DNA of 7,571 nucleotides from an uncultured Ruminococcus sp. (GTDB lineage: Bacteria; Bacillota; Clostridia; Oscillospirales; Ruminococcaceae), in the NCBI GenBank assembly GCA_900553335.1, contig USCU01000052.1:1-7571 (forward strand), written 5' to 3'. The notes under the pieces are model-generated. The model was not told the origin of the DNA, made no database searches, and saw only the letters and a program-made list of their open reading frames with translations. A program made the position numbers and the translations under genes. Below are positions 1 to 5,656 of this stretch, one piece after another. Within the stretch, counting starts at the first letter, position 1, and every line of letters begins with the position of its first letter.

Positions 1-234
1 GTCCGAACAGTTGCCGAATACATCGGGGTGGACCTCACAAAACACCCCCAATGCAAATGCAGAGTCAATATTCTTAAAAGAAAAATACAGGCTATTTTTA
101 TTCTCTGCACAGTAATTCAGAGCGGCGTAAGTTTTACCCATTCCCGGAGCACCGCTTATAAATATCGCCTTGTTGTAATCATCTTTTCCGCTTAAAAACC
201 ACTTAATTTGTTCTGTTAAATTTGAAAATTCCAT
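1..234 (-). CDS. P-loop ATPase, N-terminal part (gene runs off left edge)
   Basis: Reading the minus strand from ATG at 234 gives 78 uninterrupted codons to the window edge, so only the N-terminus is visible. Residues 28-35 are a textbook Walker A (GAPGMGKT), preceded by a hydrophobic strand (AIFIS) and followed by a helix and a second strand (SLYFSFKN). This is the layout of AAA or archaeal-type ATP-binding proteins. Walker B and any sensor or nuclease domain lie outside the window, so the subfamily and role cannot be stated. The start is chosen because in-frame codons upstream reach a TAA without another start, and GGTGAT just upstream can pair with the 16S rRNA tail. A good promoter lies at 272-300. 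The gene is divergent from the mobile element and may be chromosomal or part of a neighbouring element. Confidence 0.75.
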   Translation of the reverse strand, partial: MEFSNLTEQIKWFLSGKDDYNKAIFISGAPGMGKTYAALNYCAENKNSLYFSFKNIDSAFALGVFCEVHPDVFGNCSD

Positions 235-271
235 TGCATCACCGTCATATTACAAGTTGACCTTTTTAATA

Positions 272-300
272 ATTATATTAAATTTTCGCCCATTTTTCAA
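272..300 (-). promoter_or_regulatory. Sigma-A-type promoter for the ATPase gene
   Basis: On the minus strand TTGAAA (295-300, 5/6 to consensus) is followed by a 17-base spacer and TATAAT (272-277, 6/6). Transcription would start near 265, giving a 5' leader of about 30 bases before the ATG at 234. Confidence 0.65.
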
Positions 301-329
301 GAAAATCTAAAAACAAATAAAAATTTTTT

Positions 330-378
330 AACTGCTGAAAACGCCCTGTTTATAAGGCTTTTCGGCAGTTTTTGTTTT
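330..378 (+). terminator. Rho-independent terminator-like hairpin
   Basis: AACTGC-T-GAAAA-c-GCC (330-345) pairs with GGC-TTTTC-G-GCAGTT (356-370), with one G-U pair and one bulged C. It is followed by TTTTTGTTTT on the plus strand. No plus-strand gene precedes it here. It may block antisense transcription into or out of the element, or be a relic of what lay here before insertion. Confidence 0.6.
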
Positions 379-653
379 CCACAGAAAAATTTTTTTTGAA
401 AAAAGGGGTGTCAAAATGCTGAGCCAATTCAAAACAAGTGAAGGGGTTAGGAAAGAGATTCTTTCAATCGAGAATTAATTTTCACCCTTTTCATTAGCTG
501 CTCATTGAGAGCTTTACAACCGCACCTTGAAAATTGAATACCCGTTACCGAATGGTGATACTACGCAACGACCTCGTCGAAAGAGAGAGAGCGAAAACAC
601 TTGGCAGCGGAGCGCTGCGGAGCAGGAATTAACTACATTCTGGCAGAACGGCA
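379..653 (+). other. Non-coding leader of the element
   Basis: This stretch holds no convincing gene. It contains a perfect 6-bp inverted repeat GCAGCG-gag-CGCTGC (604-618), a short CGAC-ctc-GTCG stem (569-579) and a weak promoter candidate: TTGAAT (534-539), 17 bases, GATACT (557-562), each 4/6. A TTG-started reading frame at 527-724 has no ribosome binding site and runs through both downstream hairpins, so I treat it as chance. The region looks like a structured 5' untranslated leader for the gene at 750. Confidence 0.4.
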
Positions 654-654
654 G

Positions 655-697
655 GAAACGGTATAAGCCATACCTCTACTTATACCGCTTTCTTTTG
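655..697 (+). terminator. Leader hairpin 1, terminator or attenuator
   Basis: GAAACGGTATAAG (655-667) pairs with CTTATACCGCTTTC (679-692) apart from one extra G, with an 11-base loop, and is followed by TTTTG. It lies upstream of the first element gene, so it would limit read-through into the operon. Confidence 0.55.
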
Positions 698-702
698 TAC
701 AT

Positions 703-728
703 AGCCGCACTTTTGTGCGGCTGATTTT
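703..728 (+). terminator. Leader hairpin 2, terminator or attenuator
   Basis: A perfect 8-bp stem AGCCGCAC/GTGCGGCT (703-710 and 715-722) closes on a TTTT loop and is followed by GATTTTCT. It ends only 14 bases before the AGGAGG of the next gene, so it could act either as a terminator or by controlling access to that ribosome binding site. Confidence 0.55.
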
Positions 729-749
729 CTCACAAAGGAGGTAAATGTG

Positions 750-1016
750 ATGAGAAAAGCAGAGCTCAAAGAGCTTTACAAAATGATGTTTCCGGACTAT
801 CCGGACATTGTAACGGTTAAGCAGCTTCGGGAGATGCTGGGTGTCAGCCGACATCTCGCATACAAGCTAATCGACAACGGAGAGCTACAAGCTGTAAAAA
901 TCGGAACATCGCTGAAAATCCCGAAGATAAGCGTGATCAACTATGTACTCGGAGAGGGGGTGAAGCAAGTTGGAAAATCCAATTCGGTTGGCGCCGACAC
1001 AGCGCAGGCGGTGTAA
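750..1016 (+). CDS. Excisionase-family helix-turn-helix protein
   Basis: This 88-residue protein carries a MerR-like/HTH_17 DNA-binding domain at about residues 20-67. The helix-turn-helix is TVKQLREMLGVSRHLAYKLI, followed by the wing NGELQAVKIGTSLKIPKISVINYV, the pattern typical of excisionase-family and small element regulators. The role inferred is DNA binding to promote excision or to control element genes; sequence alone does not separate the two. The start is ATG 750, eight bases after AGGAGG (736-741); GTG 747 directly before it is only five bases away and less likely. The C-terminal tail (residues 69-88) has no recognisable fold and overlaps the next gene by 47 bases. It is the first gene of the element and sits just after two leader hairpins, suggesting regulated expression. 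Confidence 0.85.
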   Translation: MRKAELKELYKMMFPDYPDIVTVKQLREMLGVSRHLAYKLIDNGELQAVKIGTSLKIPKISVINYVLGEGVKQVGKSNSVGADTAQAV

Positions 1017-1329
1017 CCGGCTGATAAGAAAGCTATGTGCAAACTTTGATGACGGAAATTGTTTAGTCCTCGATGAGGGTGATGGGTGTGTATGCGTGCA
1101 GATGATTTCACTTTCCCTTATCTGCAAGTATTTCCGTAATGCTGTTTTACCAGCCGACAAAGAACTGTGCGCAGACATTTACAAGGTCCACACAGAGCCT
1201 TGTGAAGTATGCGGAAAAGCCTTTGTTCCAAAGTCAAACAGACAAAAATACTGTACTGCCTGCGGCAAGAAAATACACCGCAGACAGAAAACAGAAAGCG
1301 AGCGAAAACGCCGCCGAATGGACAGTTAG
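970..1329 (+). CDS. Cysteine-rich VLP-domain protein (Cys_rich_VLP family)
   Basis: The 119-residue product matches, from memory, the Cys_rich_VLP family found in clostridial mobile elements: TPTQRRR-like start (here APTQRRR), the CxC segment CVCVQ (Cys40, Cys42), the name-giving AVLP motif (58-61), then a zinc-ribbon-like C-terminus. Eleven cysteines are present (15, 23, 31, 40, 42, 52, 67, 78, 81, 95, 98). C78-x2-C81 and C95-x2-C98 should form a zinc knuckle pair, followed by a very basic tail (HRRQKTESERKRRR). The function is unknown; nucleic-acid binding is a reasonable inference. The start is TTG 970, placed nine bases after GGAGAGGGGG (951-960), so translation begins inside the upstream HTH gene and the two are probably translationally coupled. 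Confidence 0.85.
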   Translation: MENPIRLAPTQRRRCNRLIRKLCANFDDGNCLVLDEGDGCVCVQMISLSLICKYFRNAVLPADKELCADIYKVHTEPCEVCGKAFVPKSNRQKYCTACGKKIHRRQKTESERKRRRMDS

Positions 1330-1358
1330 AAGCTTGAAAATGCTTATAAATCAAGGCT

Positions 1359-1399
1359 TTTCAGAGCTGAAACGAAGTGATTCGAGTATTTATATTCGA
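1359..1399 (+). promoter_or_regulatory. Two inverted repeats over a possible helicase promoter
   Basis: In the 125-base gap before the helicase gene lie TTTCAG-ag-CTGAAA (1359-1372, perfect) and the near-palindrome TCGAgTATttATAtTCGA (1382-1399). A weak promoter fits across them: CTGAAA (1367-1372, 4/6) as -35, 18 bases, TATATT (1391-1396, 5/6) as -10. Each hexamer falls in one palindrome, as expected if a repressor binds there. The promoter assignment is weak. Confidence 0.35.
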
Positions 1400-1454
1400 T
1401 ACCTCAAATTTAGCTTTCTAACAGTCCACACAAAAATTGAAAGGAGAAAAACAA

Positions 1455-2471
1455 GTGAATTACAAACTAAAAACCATGGATGCGGAAACGCTTTTATCCA
1501 CACCGATGAGCAAAACAATGTTCATTGTCGACGGGCTGATACCGCAGGGTGTCAGCGTAATCAGCGGAGCGAGCAAAATCGGCAAAAGCTGGCTGATGCT
1601 TTGGCTTGGGCTTCAGATATCGCAGGGACTTCCCGTATGGGGGATGAAAACACAGCAGAGCGATGTTCTCTATCTCAGCCTTGAAGACACTCACCGAAGA
1701 ATTAAAGACAGGCTTTATAACCTGACTGATGATGCGCCGAGAAATCTGCATTTCGCTGTTATGTGCGGACTTATCGGAAGTGGGTTGGAAGAACAGATTA
1801 TTGACTTTTTGAACGAGCATAAAGACACAAAGCTTGTGATTATTGACACGCTTCAAAAGGTGCGTGACTCAAAAGGGAGCGCAGGCAAGGCGGGAATGTA
1901 CGGAAACGATTACGACGATATTTCTTCTATCAAGCGCATTGCGGACGAATACAATATTGCAATTATTCTTGTTCATCATCTGCGAAAGCTTAAAGACAGC
2001 GACGATCCTTTTAATGAGGTGAGCGGTTCAACAGGAATTATCGGGGCGGCTGATACAAGCTTTATTCTGAAAAGAAAGCGAACAAAGGATACAGCATCGC
2101 TTTTGGTAAGCGGAAGAGATGTTGAGTATCAGGAGCTGACTTTGCAGTTTAACGAGCTTATCTGGGAGCTTGTGGAGCGCAAAAACAGCGATGATATTCA
2201 CAAAGCAGAGCTGCCGCCATTTCTTTTTCAAATAGAGAAGTTTATGAAAAACCGAACCGAGTGGGTAGGCACGGCAACAGAGCTTCTTGCCGATATGCAG
2301 GAAACAGAAATTACACCGAATGTTGTCACGAAGTACTTAGGTCAGTTCTCCTGCGAGGTGTTAGAGCCGAGCGGTATTGAATACCGAACCAAGCGAACAG
2401 GTAAAAGCAGACTGATTAAATTCATACGAAATGACAGCGGTGACGAAAATGACGGCAATATCTGTATATAG
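1455..2471 (+). CDS. RepA-like hexameric helicase / AAA_25 ATPase
   Basis: This 338-residue protein has the RecA-like core of the AAA_25/RepA family (RSF1010 RepA-like replicative helicases). Walker A is GASKIGKS at 38-45. The strand VLYLSLED at 71-78 carries the family's catalytic acidic residue, Walker B is LVIID at 127-131, HH at 174-175 lies in the third conserved motif, and GSTGIIGAADTSF at 191-203 is typical of the family. Residues 255-330 have the look of a C-terminal winged helix. It should hydrolyse ATP and unwind DNA or load on the element's origin, allowing replication after excision or transfer. The start is GTG 1455, eight bases after AAGGAG (1441-1446); TTG 1437 precedes this site. 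No separate primase or initiator gene is seen. The last 40 bases overlap a repeat array. Confidence 0.85.
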   Translation: MNYKLKTMDAETLLSTPMSKTMFIVDGLIPQGVSVISGASKIGKSWLMLWLGLQISQGLPVWGMKTQQSDVLYLSLEDTHRRIKDRLYNLTDDAPRNLHFAVMCGLIGSGLEEQIIDFLNEHKDTKLVIIDTLQKVRDSKGSAGKAGMYGNDYDDISSIKRIADEYNIAIILVHHLRKLKDSDDPFNEVSGSTGIIGAADTSFILKRKRTKDTASLLVSGRDVEYQELTLQFNELIWELVERKNSDDIHKAELPPFLFQIEKFMKNRTEWVGTATELLADMQETEITPNVVTKYLGQFSCEVLEPSGIEYRTKRTGKSRLIKFIRNDSGDENDGNICI

Positions 2472-2504
2472 CAAAATGCCCGTCACAATCGTCATTGCCG
2501 TCAC
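2432..2504 (+). repeat. Symmetric iteron-like array, 9-bp spacing
   Basis: Three TGACR units begin at 2432, 2441 and 2450 (nine bases apart, inside the helicase 3' end). Three CGTCA units begin at 2481, 2490 and 2499 (also nine apart, after the stop). The two sets are mirror images; TGACGGCAAT (2450-2459) and ATTGCCGTCA (2494-2503) are a perfect 10-bp inverted repeat. It could be a binding array for a replication or relaxosome protein, or a hairpin terminating the upstream message, though no T-run follows. Confidence 0.6.
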
Positions 2505-2528
2505 AAAAGAGTGAGAGAAGGTGAAGCT

Positions 2529-2789
2529 ATGCGAAGTAAAACGCTGGGAATCAATGTGCGTGTAACAAAAGAAGAAAAGGAAAAGCTATGTCAAAATGCA
2601 AGATGTTGCTTGCTTTCCGTTTCGGAATATTTACGCAGATTAGGTCTTGGAAAAGATGTAAAAGCCGCAACGGATGAGAAAATCTACAAGACTTTTCGAT
2701 TGGTAAGACAGTTGAAAAAGGACTTAGACTCACTCGAAAAAAGCGAAATTCTTTATCGGCTGAGCATTATAGAGGACTTACTGAAGTAA
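2529..2789 (+). CDS. Small ribbon-helix-helix mobilisation-type protein
   Basis: An 86-residue basic protein whose N-terminal half reads as a ribbon-helix-helix DNA-binding fold: the beta strand INVRVT (8-13), helix A KEEKEKLCQNARCC (14-27), then LSVSEYLRRLGLGK (29-42). This strand and the LSxSEYLRxLGLG motif are common to MobC-like and other plasmid mobilisation proteins of Firmicutes elements. The C-terminal half (50-86) is helical and charged, perhaps for oligomerisation. Its likely job is to bind DNA near the transfer origin or act as a local repressor. ATG 2529 is chosen for the AAGGTG at 2518-2523; the upstream GTG 2511 has no ribosome binding site. It lacks the MobC C-terminal signature seen in the next gene, so the two are distinct proteins and not a split one. 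Confidence 0.7.
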   Translation: MRSKTLGINVRVTKEEKEKLCQNARCCLLSVSEYLRRLGLGKDVKAATDEKIYKTFRLVRQLKKDLDSLEKSEILYRLSIIEDLLK

Positions 2790-2800
2790 AAAATGAAGCA

Positions 2801-2894
2801 GAGGTTTTAGGCTGCGTTATCTTAGCGAGCAGACCGTTTGTACTCCCAAAAGTCGTAAAACGGTAAATCACGTTAGGAAGCATCCTAAGACCTC
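2801..2894 (+). other. Candidate transfer origin (oriT) between the RHH and mobC genes
   Basis: This 94-base intergenic stretch is dense in pairing. GAGGTTTTAGG (2801-2811) pairs with CCTAAGACCTC (2884-2894) at 10 of 11 positions. Inside lie ACCGTTT/AAACGGT (2833-2839 and 2858-2864) and a perfect TTAGGA-AGCA-TCCTAA hairpin (2873-2888). The right arm can pair with either partner, so two folds are mutually exclusive. CATCCT (2881-2886) resembles the YATCCTG nick core of MobP-type origins, with A in place of G. Its place beside mobilisation genes supports oriT; the call is an inference. Confidence 0.45.
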
Positions 2895-2912
2895 TTGCAG
2901 AAAGGAGCAGTT

Positions 2913-3251
2913 ATGACAAAGAGAATTAAAAGACAGTTTTGGCTGTCGCCCGAAGACAACGCCGAGCTAAAACGAAAAGCACAGCTGTCGGGGATAAATG
3001 AAACATCGGTTATCAGAATTTTAATCAGAGGGTATGAGCCGAAAGAAAAACCGGACGCAAGATTTTATGAAGCGATGCGGCAGCTTTGTGCCATTGGCAA
3101 CAACATCAATCAACTGGCAAGTAAAGCGAATGCGCTCGGTTTTATTGATGCACCTATGCTGAGAGCCGAGGCGCTTCGATGGCATCAGTTTCAGGCGGAT
3201 ATTGAAAGAGAATTTTTGAGACCGCAGGAAAGCAATTTAAAATGGAAATGA
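2913..3251 (+). CDS. mobC: MobC-family relaxosome accessory protein
   Basis: The 112-residue product has a ribbon-helix-helix N-terminus (RIKRQFWLSPEDNAELKRKA, then SGINETSVIRILIRGYEPKE) and the MobC signature RQLCAIGNNINQLASKANA at 57-73 or so, continuing to a helical C-terminus (LRWHQFQADIEREFL). MobC proteins bind near oriT, help open the nick site and position the relaxase. ATG 2913 lies five bases after AAAGGAG (2901-2907), which makes the in-frame TTG at 2895 unlikely. In related elements a relaxase gene normally follows at once, but here the next gene, parB-like, starts 14 bases after the stop with its own ribosome binding site overlapping the mobC stop region. No relaxase fragment is seen in any frame. 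Confidence 0.85.
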   Translation: MTKRIKRQFWLSPEDNAELKRKAQLSGINETSVIRILIRGYEPKEKPDARFYEAMRQLCAIGNNINQLASKANALGFIDAPMLRAEALRWHQFQADIEREFLRPQESNLKWK

Positions 3252-3265
3252 GAGGAGAGATAATT

Positions 3266-4183
3266 ATGATAAAAAGAAAATCGGATTTTACTTTGCCGAC
3301 ACTTGAAGATTTATTTTCAACACAGGAAGAACGAGACGACGCAAAGCTGGAACGAGTGAAAGATATTCCGCTTTATGAGCTTCACCCGTTCAAGAATCAC
3401 CCTTTTAAAATCCAAAGTAACGAGGAAATGAAAAGGCTGATTGAAAGCATTAAAAAGTTCGGAACGATAACACCTGCGCTTGCCCGTCCGCTCTCTGACG
3501 GTGGGTACGAGTTAATCTCAGGGCATAGGAGATTGGCGGCGTGTCAGGTGCTCGGAATCGAGACAATGCCTGTCATCATTCGTGAGATGAGCGATGATGA
3601 AGCAGTCATAGCAATGGTGGACGCCAACCTGCAAAGAGAAATAATTTTGCCCAGTGAAAAGGCGTTTGCTTACAAGATGAAGTTGGACGCAATAAAACAT
3701 CAAGGTAAAGCTTCTGTGCAAGTTGCAGAGAAGTTGCTCAGCGTAGAAAAAGTGGCGGATGATGCAGGCGAAAGCAAAGATCAAGTGCGTAGATATATCC
3801 GCTTAACTTACTTAATCCCTGAACTATTAGAAATGGTAGATGAAAACAAAATCGCTTTCAATCCTGCGGTGGAAATCTCGTACTTAGAGCAAGAGGATCA
3901 GAGAGTTTTGTTAAGTGCAATGGAAATGAATGACTGCACACCGTCTCACGCGCAGGCGATTCGTCTTAAAAAAATGTCACAAGACGGTGTGTTGAATGAC
4001 GAGCAAATCTATGCTGTTATGTCGGAGGAAAAACCGAACCAGCAGGAGCAACTCAAGTTTAAGAAAGAGGAACTGAAAAAGTATTTTCCGCCAACATACA
4101 CCGATGCACAAATGCGAAAGGATATTATCAAAGGCTTGGAGCTTCTGAAACGGCAGAGAGAACGAAACCGAGGCGCTCGCTGA
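3266..4183 (+). CDS. ParB/Spo0J-family partition-type protein (no ParA partner seen)
   Basis: A 305-residue protein of usual ParB length. Its N-terminal ParB/Srx domain (about 30-130) includes IPLYELHPFKNHPFKI, the phosphate-binding box ISGHRRLAACQ (84-94, with GHRR at 86-89) and the NLQRE motif (121-125). A central helix-turn-helix follows (SVEKVADDAGESKDQVRRYIRL, about 159-180, through to IPELLEMVDENKIAF), and the C-terminus is charged. Chromosomal and plasmid ParB proteins bind parS sites, use CTP as a clamp switch and work with ParA. No ParA gene is visible, so this orphan may instead regulate element genes or stabilise the excised circle. ATG 3266 sits eight bases after AGAGGAG (3251-3257); ATG 3242 and 3248 precede that site. 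Confidence 0.85.
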   Translation: MIKRKSDFTLPTLEDLFSTQEERDDAKLERVKDIPLYELHPFKNHPFKIQSNEEMKRLIESIKKFGTITPALARPLSDGGYELISGHRRLAACQVLGIETMPVIIREMSDDEAVIAMVDANLQREIILPSEKAFAYKMKLDAIKHQGKASVQVAEKLLSVEKVADDAGESKDQVRRYIRLTYLIPELLEMVDENKIAFNPAVEISYLEQEDQRVLLSAMEMNDCTPSHAQAIRLKKMSQDGVLNDEQIYAVMSEEKPNQQEQLKFKKEELKKYFPPTYTDAQMRKDIIKGLELLKRQRERNRGAR

Positions 4184-4200
4184 TTCGTACCGATACGAAT
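4183..4200 (+). repeat. Perfect 7-bp inverted repeat after parB-like gene
   Basis: ATTCGTA (4183-4189) and TACGAAT (4194-4200) flank CCGA. It begins on the last base of the parB-like stop codon. There is no T-run, so it is more likely a protein-binding site than a terminator. It could serve the adjacent ParB-like protein or a repressor of the integrase. Confidence 0.5.
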
Positions 4201-4221
4201 ACGGCTAAACAAATCGCAGAA

Positions 4222-4266
4222 TGGAGAGAATTCCAAACCGGCGATATAATATAGCTGTCGGTTTGG
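4222..4266 (+). promoter_or_regulatory. Integrase promoter with overlapping operator-like repeat
   Basis: TGGAGA (4222-4227, 4/6) and TATAAT (4245-4250, 6/6) are separated by 17 bases. The -10 lies in the loop of a perfect 8-bp inverted repeat CCAAACCG/CGGTTTGG (4233-4240 and 4259-4266), so a dimer bound there would cover the promoter. GGAGAGAATT (4223-4232), 9/10 identical to the repeats around the tRNA, overlaps the -35. Confidence 0.5.
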
Positions 4267-4305
4267 AGCTCTGTTCTGCAAATAAAATTATGGAGGAAAA
4301 AATAT

Positions 4306-5478
4306 ATGGTAGCAGGACATTTAGCTGTCAAAAGCGGCAAATATTATGCCGTACTGAATTACAAAAACGCCAAGGGAGAAAGGAAAACAAAGTGGATTTC
4401 CCTTGGATTGCCTGAAAAGGGCAACAAGCGCAAAGCTGAAGCCGAACTTGCAAAAATTCGTGCTGAATTTGAAATACCGGAGGAGGTGGGCGATTTAAGC
4501 AGCGATATGCTGTTCGCCGATTATCTTCTCGAATGGCTGGAAATTGCCAAAGGACGGTTGGCTGTTGCGACATATTCATCTTACTTGGGACTTATTAAAA
4601 GCGTCATAGACCCGTATTTCCGTAAAAAGAAGCTGACGCTCCGTGAGCTTGAAGCAAGGCATTTGCAGATGTTTTATTCCGAGCAACTCAAAAAGGTTAA
4701 GCCAAACTCGGTTATTCATTATCACGCCAATATTCATAAGGCGTTGAAATATGCTGTAAAAATTGAGCTGATTGAAACAAATCCCGCCGATAAGGTAGAA
4801 CGCCCAAAGAAAAATAAGTTTGTCGGCAGCTTCTATGACAGCAACGAAGTTGAAAAGCTCTTTGAGGTAGCTAAAGGAACAAAACTTGAAATTCCTATTT
4901 TCCTCGGAGCATTTTACGGACTTCGCAGAAGCGAGGTGCTTGGATTAAAATGGGACGCAATCGACTTCCATAGCAATACTATAACAATCAGACACACCGT
5001 CACTTCCTGCAATATAGATGGCAAGCATATTCAAGTAGCGCAGGATACAACGAAAACAAAATCGAGTATGAGGACGCTTCCGCTTGTGCCTGTTTTCAAG
5101 GAAAAGCTATTGGGTTTACAGGAACAGCAAGCGGAATACAGGCGTGTATGCGGCAAATGCTATGACAAGCGGTATTTGGATTATATTTGTGTTGATGAAA
5201 TGGGTACTCTCATTTCACCGCATTATCTCACAGCATCATTCTCGAAACTGCTTGAGAAAAACAATCTGCGGCACATTCGCTTTCATGACCTCAGACATAG
5301 CTGTGCTTCGCTTTTGCTTGCCAACGGTGTGCCGATGAAGCAGATACAGGAATGGCTCGGACATAGCGACTTTTCCACCACGGCAAATGTATATGCTCAT
5401 CTGGACTACAATTCCAAGCTGTCATCTGCTGATGCTATGGTAAACGGTCTAAGCGGTGCTTTAGAAGCAATCTCATAA
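4306..5478 (+). CDS. int: Tyrosine-family site-specific integrase
   Basis: A full-length 390-residue tyrosine recombinase. Residues 1-56 form an arm-binding domain (GKYYAVLNYKNAKGERK, ISLGLP). Residues 69-168 form the SAM-like core-binding domain, and about 175-385 the catalytic domain. The catalytic residues can all be seen: Arg207 in GLRRSEV, Lys252 in TKTKSS, His327 and Arg330 in HDLRHS, His353 in LGHSD and the nucleophile Tyr363 in NVYAH. It should integrate and excise the element by strand exchange at a tRNA-Ser site. ATG 4306 follows GGAGG (4292-4296) by nine bases. It has its own promoter at 4222-4250, and its 3' end points at the tRNA gene. The excisionase-type protein at 750 is a plausible directionality factor. 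Confidence 0.95.
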   Translation: MVAGHLAVKSGKYYAVLNYKNAKGERKTKWISLGLPEKGNKRKAEAELAKIRAEFEIPEEVGDLSSDMLFADYLLEWLEIAKGRLAVATYSSYLGLIKSVIDPYFRKKKLTLRELEARHLQMFYSEQLKKVKPNSVIHYHANIHKALKYAVKIELIETNPADKVERPKKNKFVGSFYDSNEVEKLFEVAKGTKLEIPIFLGAFYGLRRSEVLGLKWDAIDFHSNTITIRHTVTSCNIDGKHIQVAQDTTKTKSSMRTLPLVPVFKEKLLGLQEQQAEYRRVCGKCYDKRYLDYICVDEMGTLISPHYLTASFSKLLEKNNLRHIRFHDLRHSCASLLLANGVPMKQIQEWLGHSDFSTTANVYAHLDYNSKLSSADAMVNGLSGALEAIS

Positions 5479-5484
5479 GCAGAC

Positions 5485-5510
5485 GGCGTATCGAGGCAAA
5501 TTGATACGCC
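5485..5510 (+). repeat. Perfect 8-bp inverted repeat just after integrase
   Basis: GGCGTATC (5485-5492) and GATACGCC (5503-5510) flank a 10-base loop. No T-run follows, so it is a poor terminator by itself, although it may stabilise the integrase mRNA 3' end. It lies between the integrase stop and the GGAGAGAAC repeats, so it could also be part of the attachment region. Confidence 0.5.
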
Positions 5511-5549
5511 AAGTACATAGCAAAGGAGTTCGAATACGGGCGATTTGCA

Positions 5550-5580
5550 GGAGAGAACACCCGATTTTTAGGAGAGAACT
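5550..5580 (+). repeat. GGAGAGAAC direct repeats, integrase side of tRNA
   Basis: GGAGAGAAC(A) at 5550-5558 and GGAGAGAACT at 5571-5580 are 21 bases apart, two turns of the helix. Two more copies lie on the other side of the tRNA. Paired short direct repeats on both sides of a crossover region are what arm-type integrase or excisionase sites look like; binding itself is inferred. Confidence 0.5.
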
Positions 5581-5603
5581 CACGGTAATCTTGAAAAATA
5601 CAG

Positions 5604-5645
5604 AGAAAAAGAAAAAGCCTGCAAACGGCGGAAATCCGCTTGCAG
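5604..5645 (-). terminator. Rho-independent terminator of the tRNA-Ser gene
   Basis: On the minus strand CTGCAAGCGG pairs with CCG(CCGT)TTGCAG around a short ATTT loop, with a three-base bulge (plus-strand 5619-5631 and 5636-5645). It is followed by TTTTTCTTTTTC. It begins 12 bases after the encoded CCA of the tRNA. Confidence 0.75.
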
Positions 5646-5656
5646 ACTGGATTTTC

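Noticed and set aside
527..724. 65-codon plus-strand frame in the leader
   Set aside because: It starts at TTG with no ribosome binding site, and runs through two terminator-like hairpins; composition is not protein-like.
1437..1454. Upstream TTG start for the helicase
   Set aside because: The AAGGAG ribosome binding site lies inside this stretch and is correctly spaced for GTG 1455.
1139..1684. 181-codon plus-strand frame
   Set aside because: It is a shadow overlapping the Cys_rich_VLP and helicase genes, both of which have clear motifs and ribosome binding sites in other frames.
4009..4340. Minus-strand frames over the parB end and integrase promoter
   Set aside because: They lie antisense to a strong gene and lack ribosome binding sites or motifs.
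5485..5510. Hairpin after int as a strong terminator
   Set aside because: The stem is good but there is no T-run after it, so I list it only as an inverted repeat.
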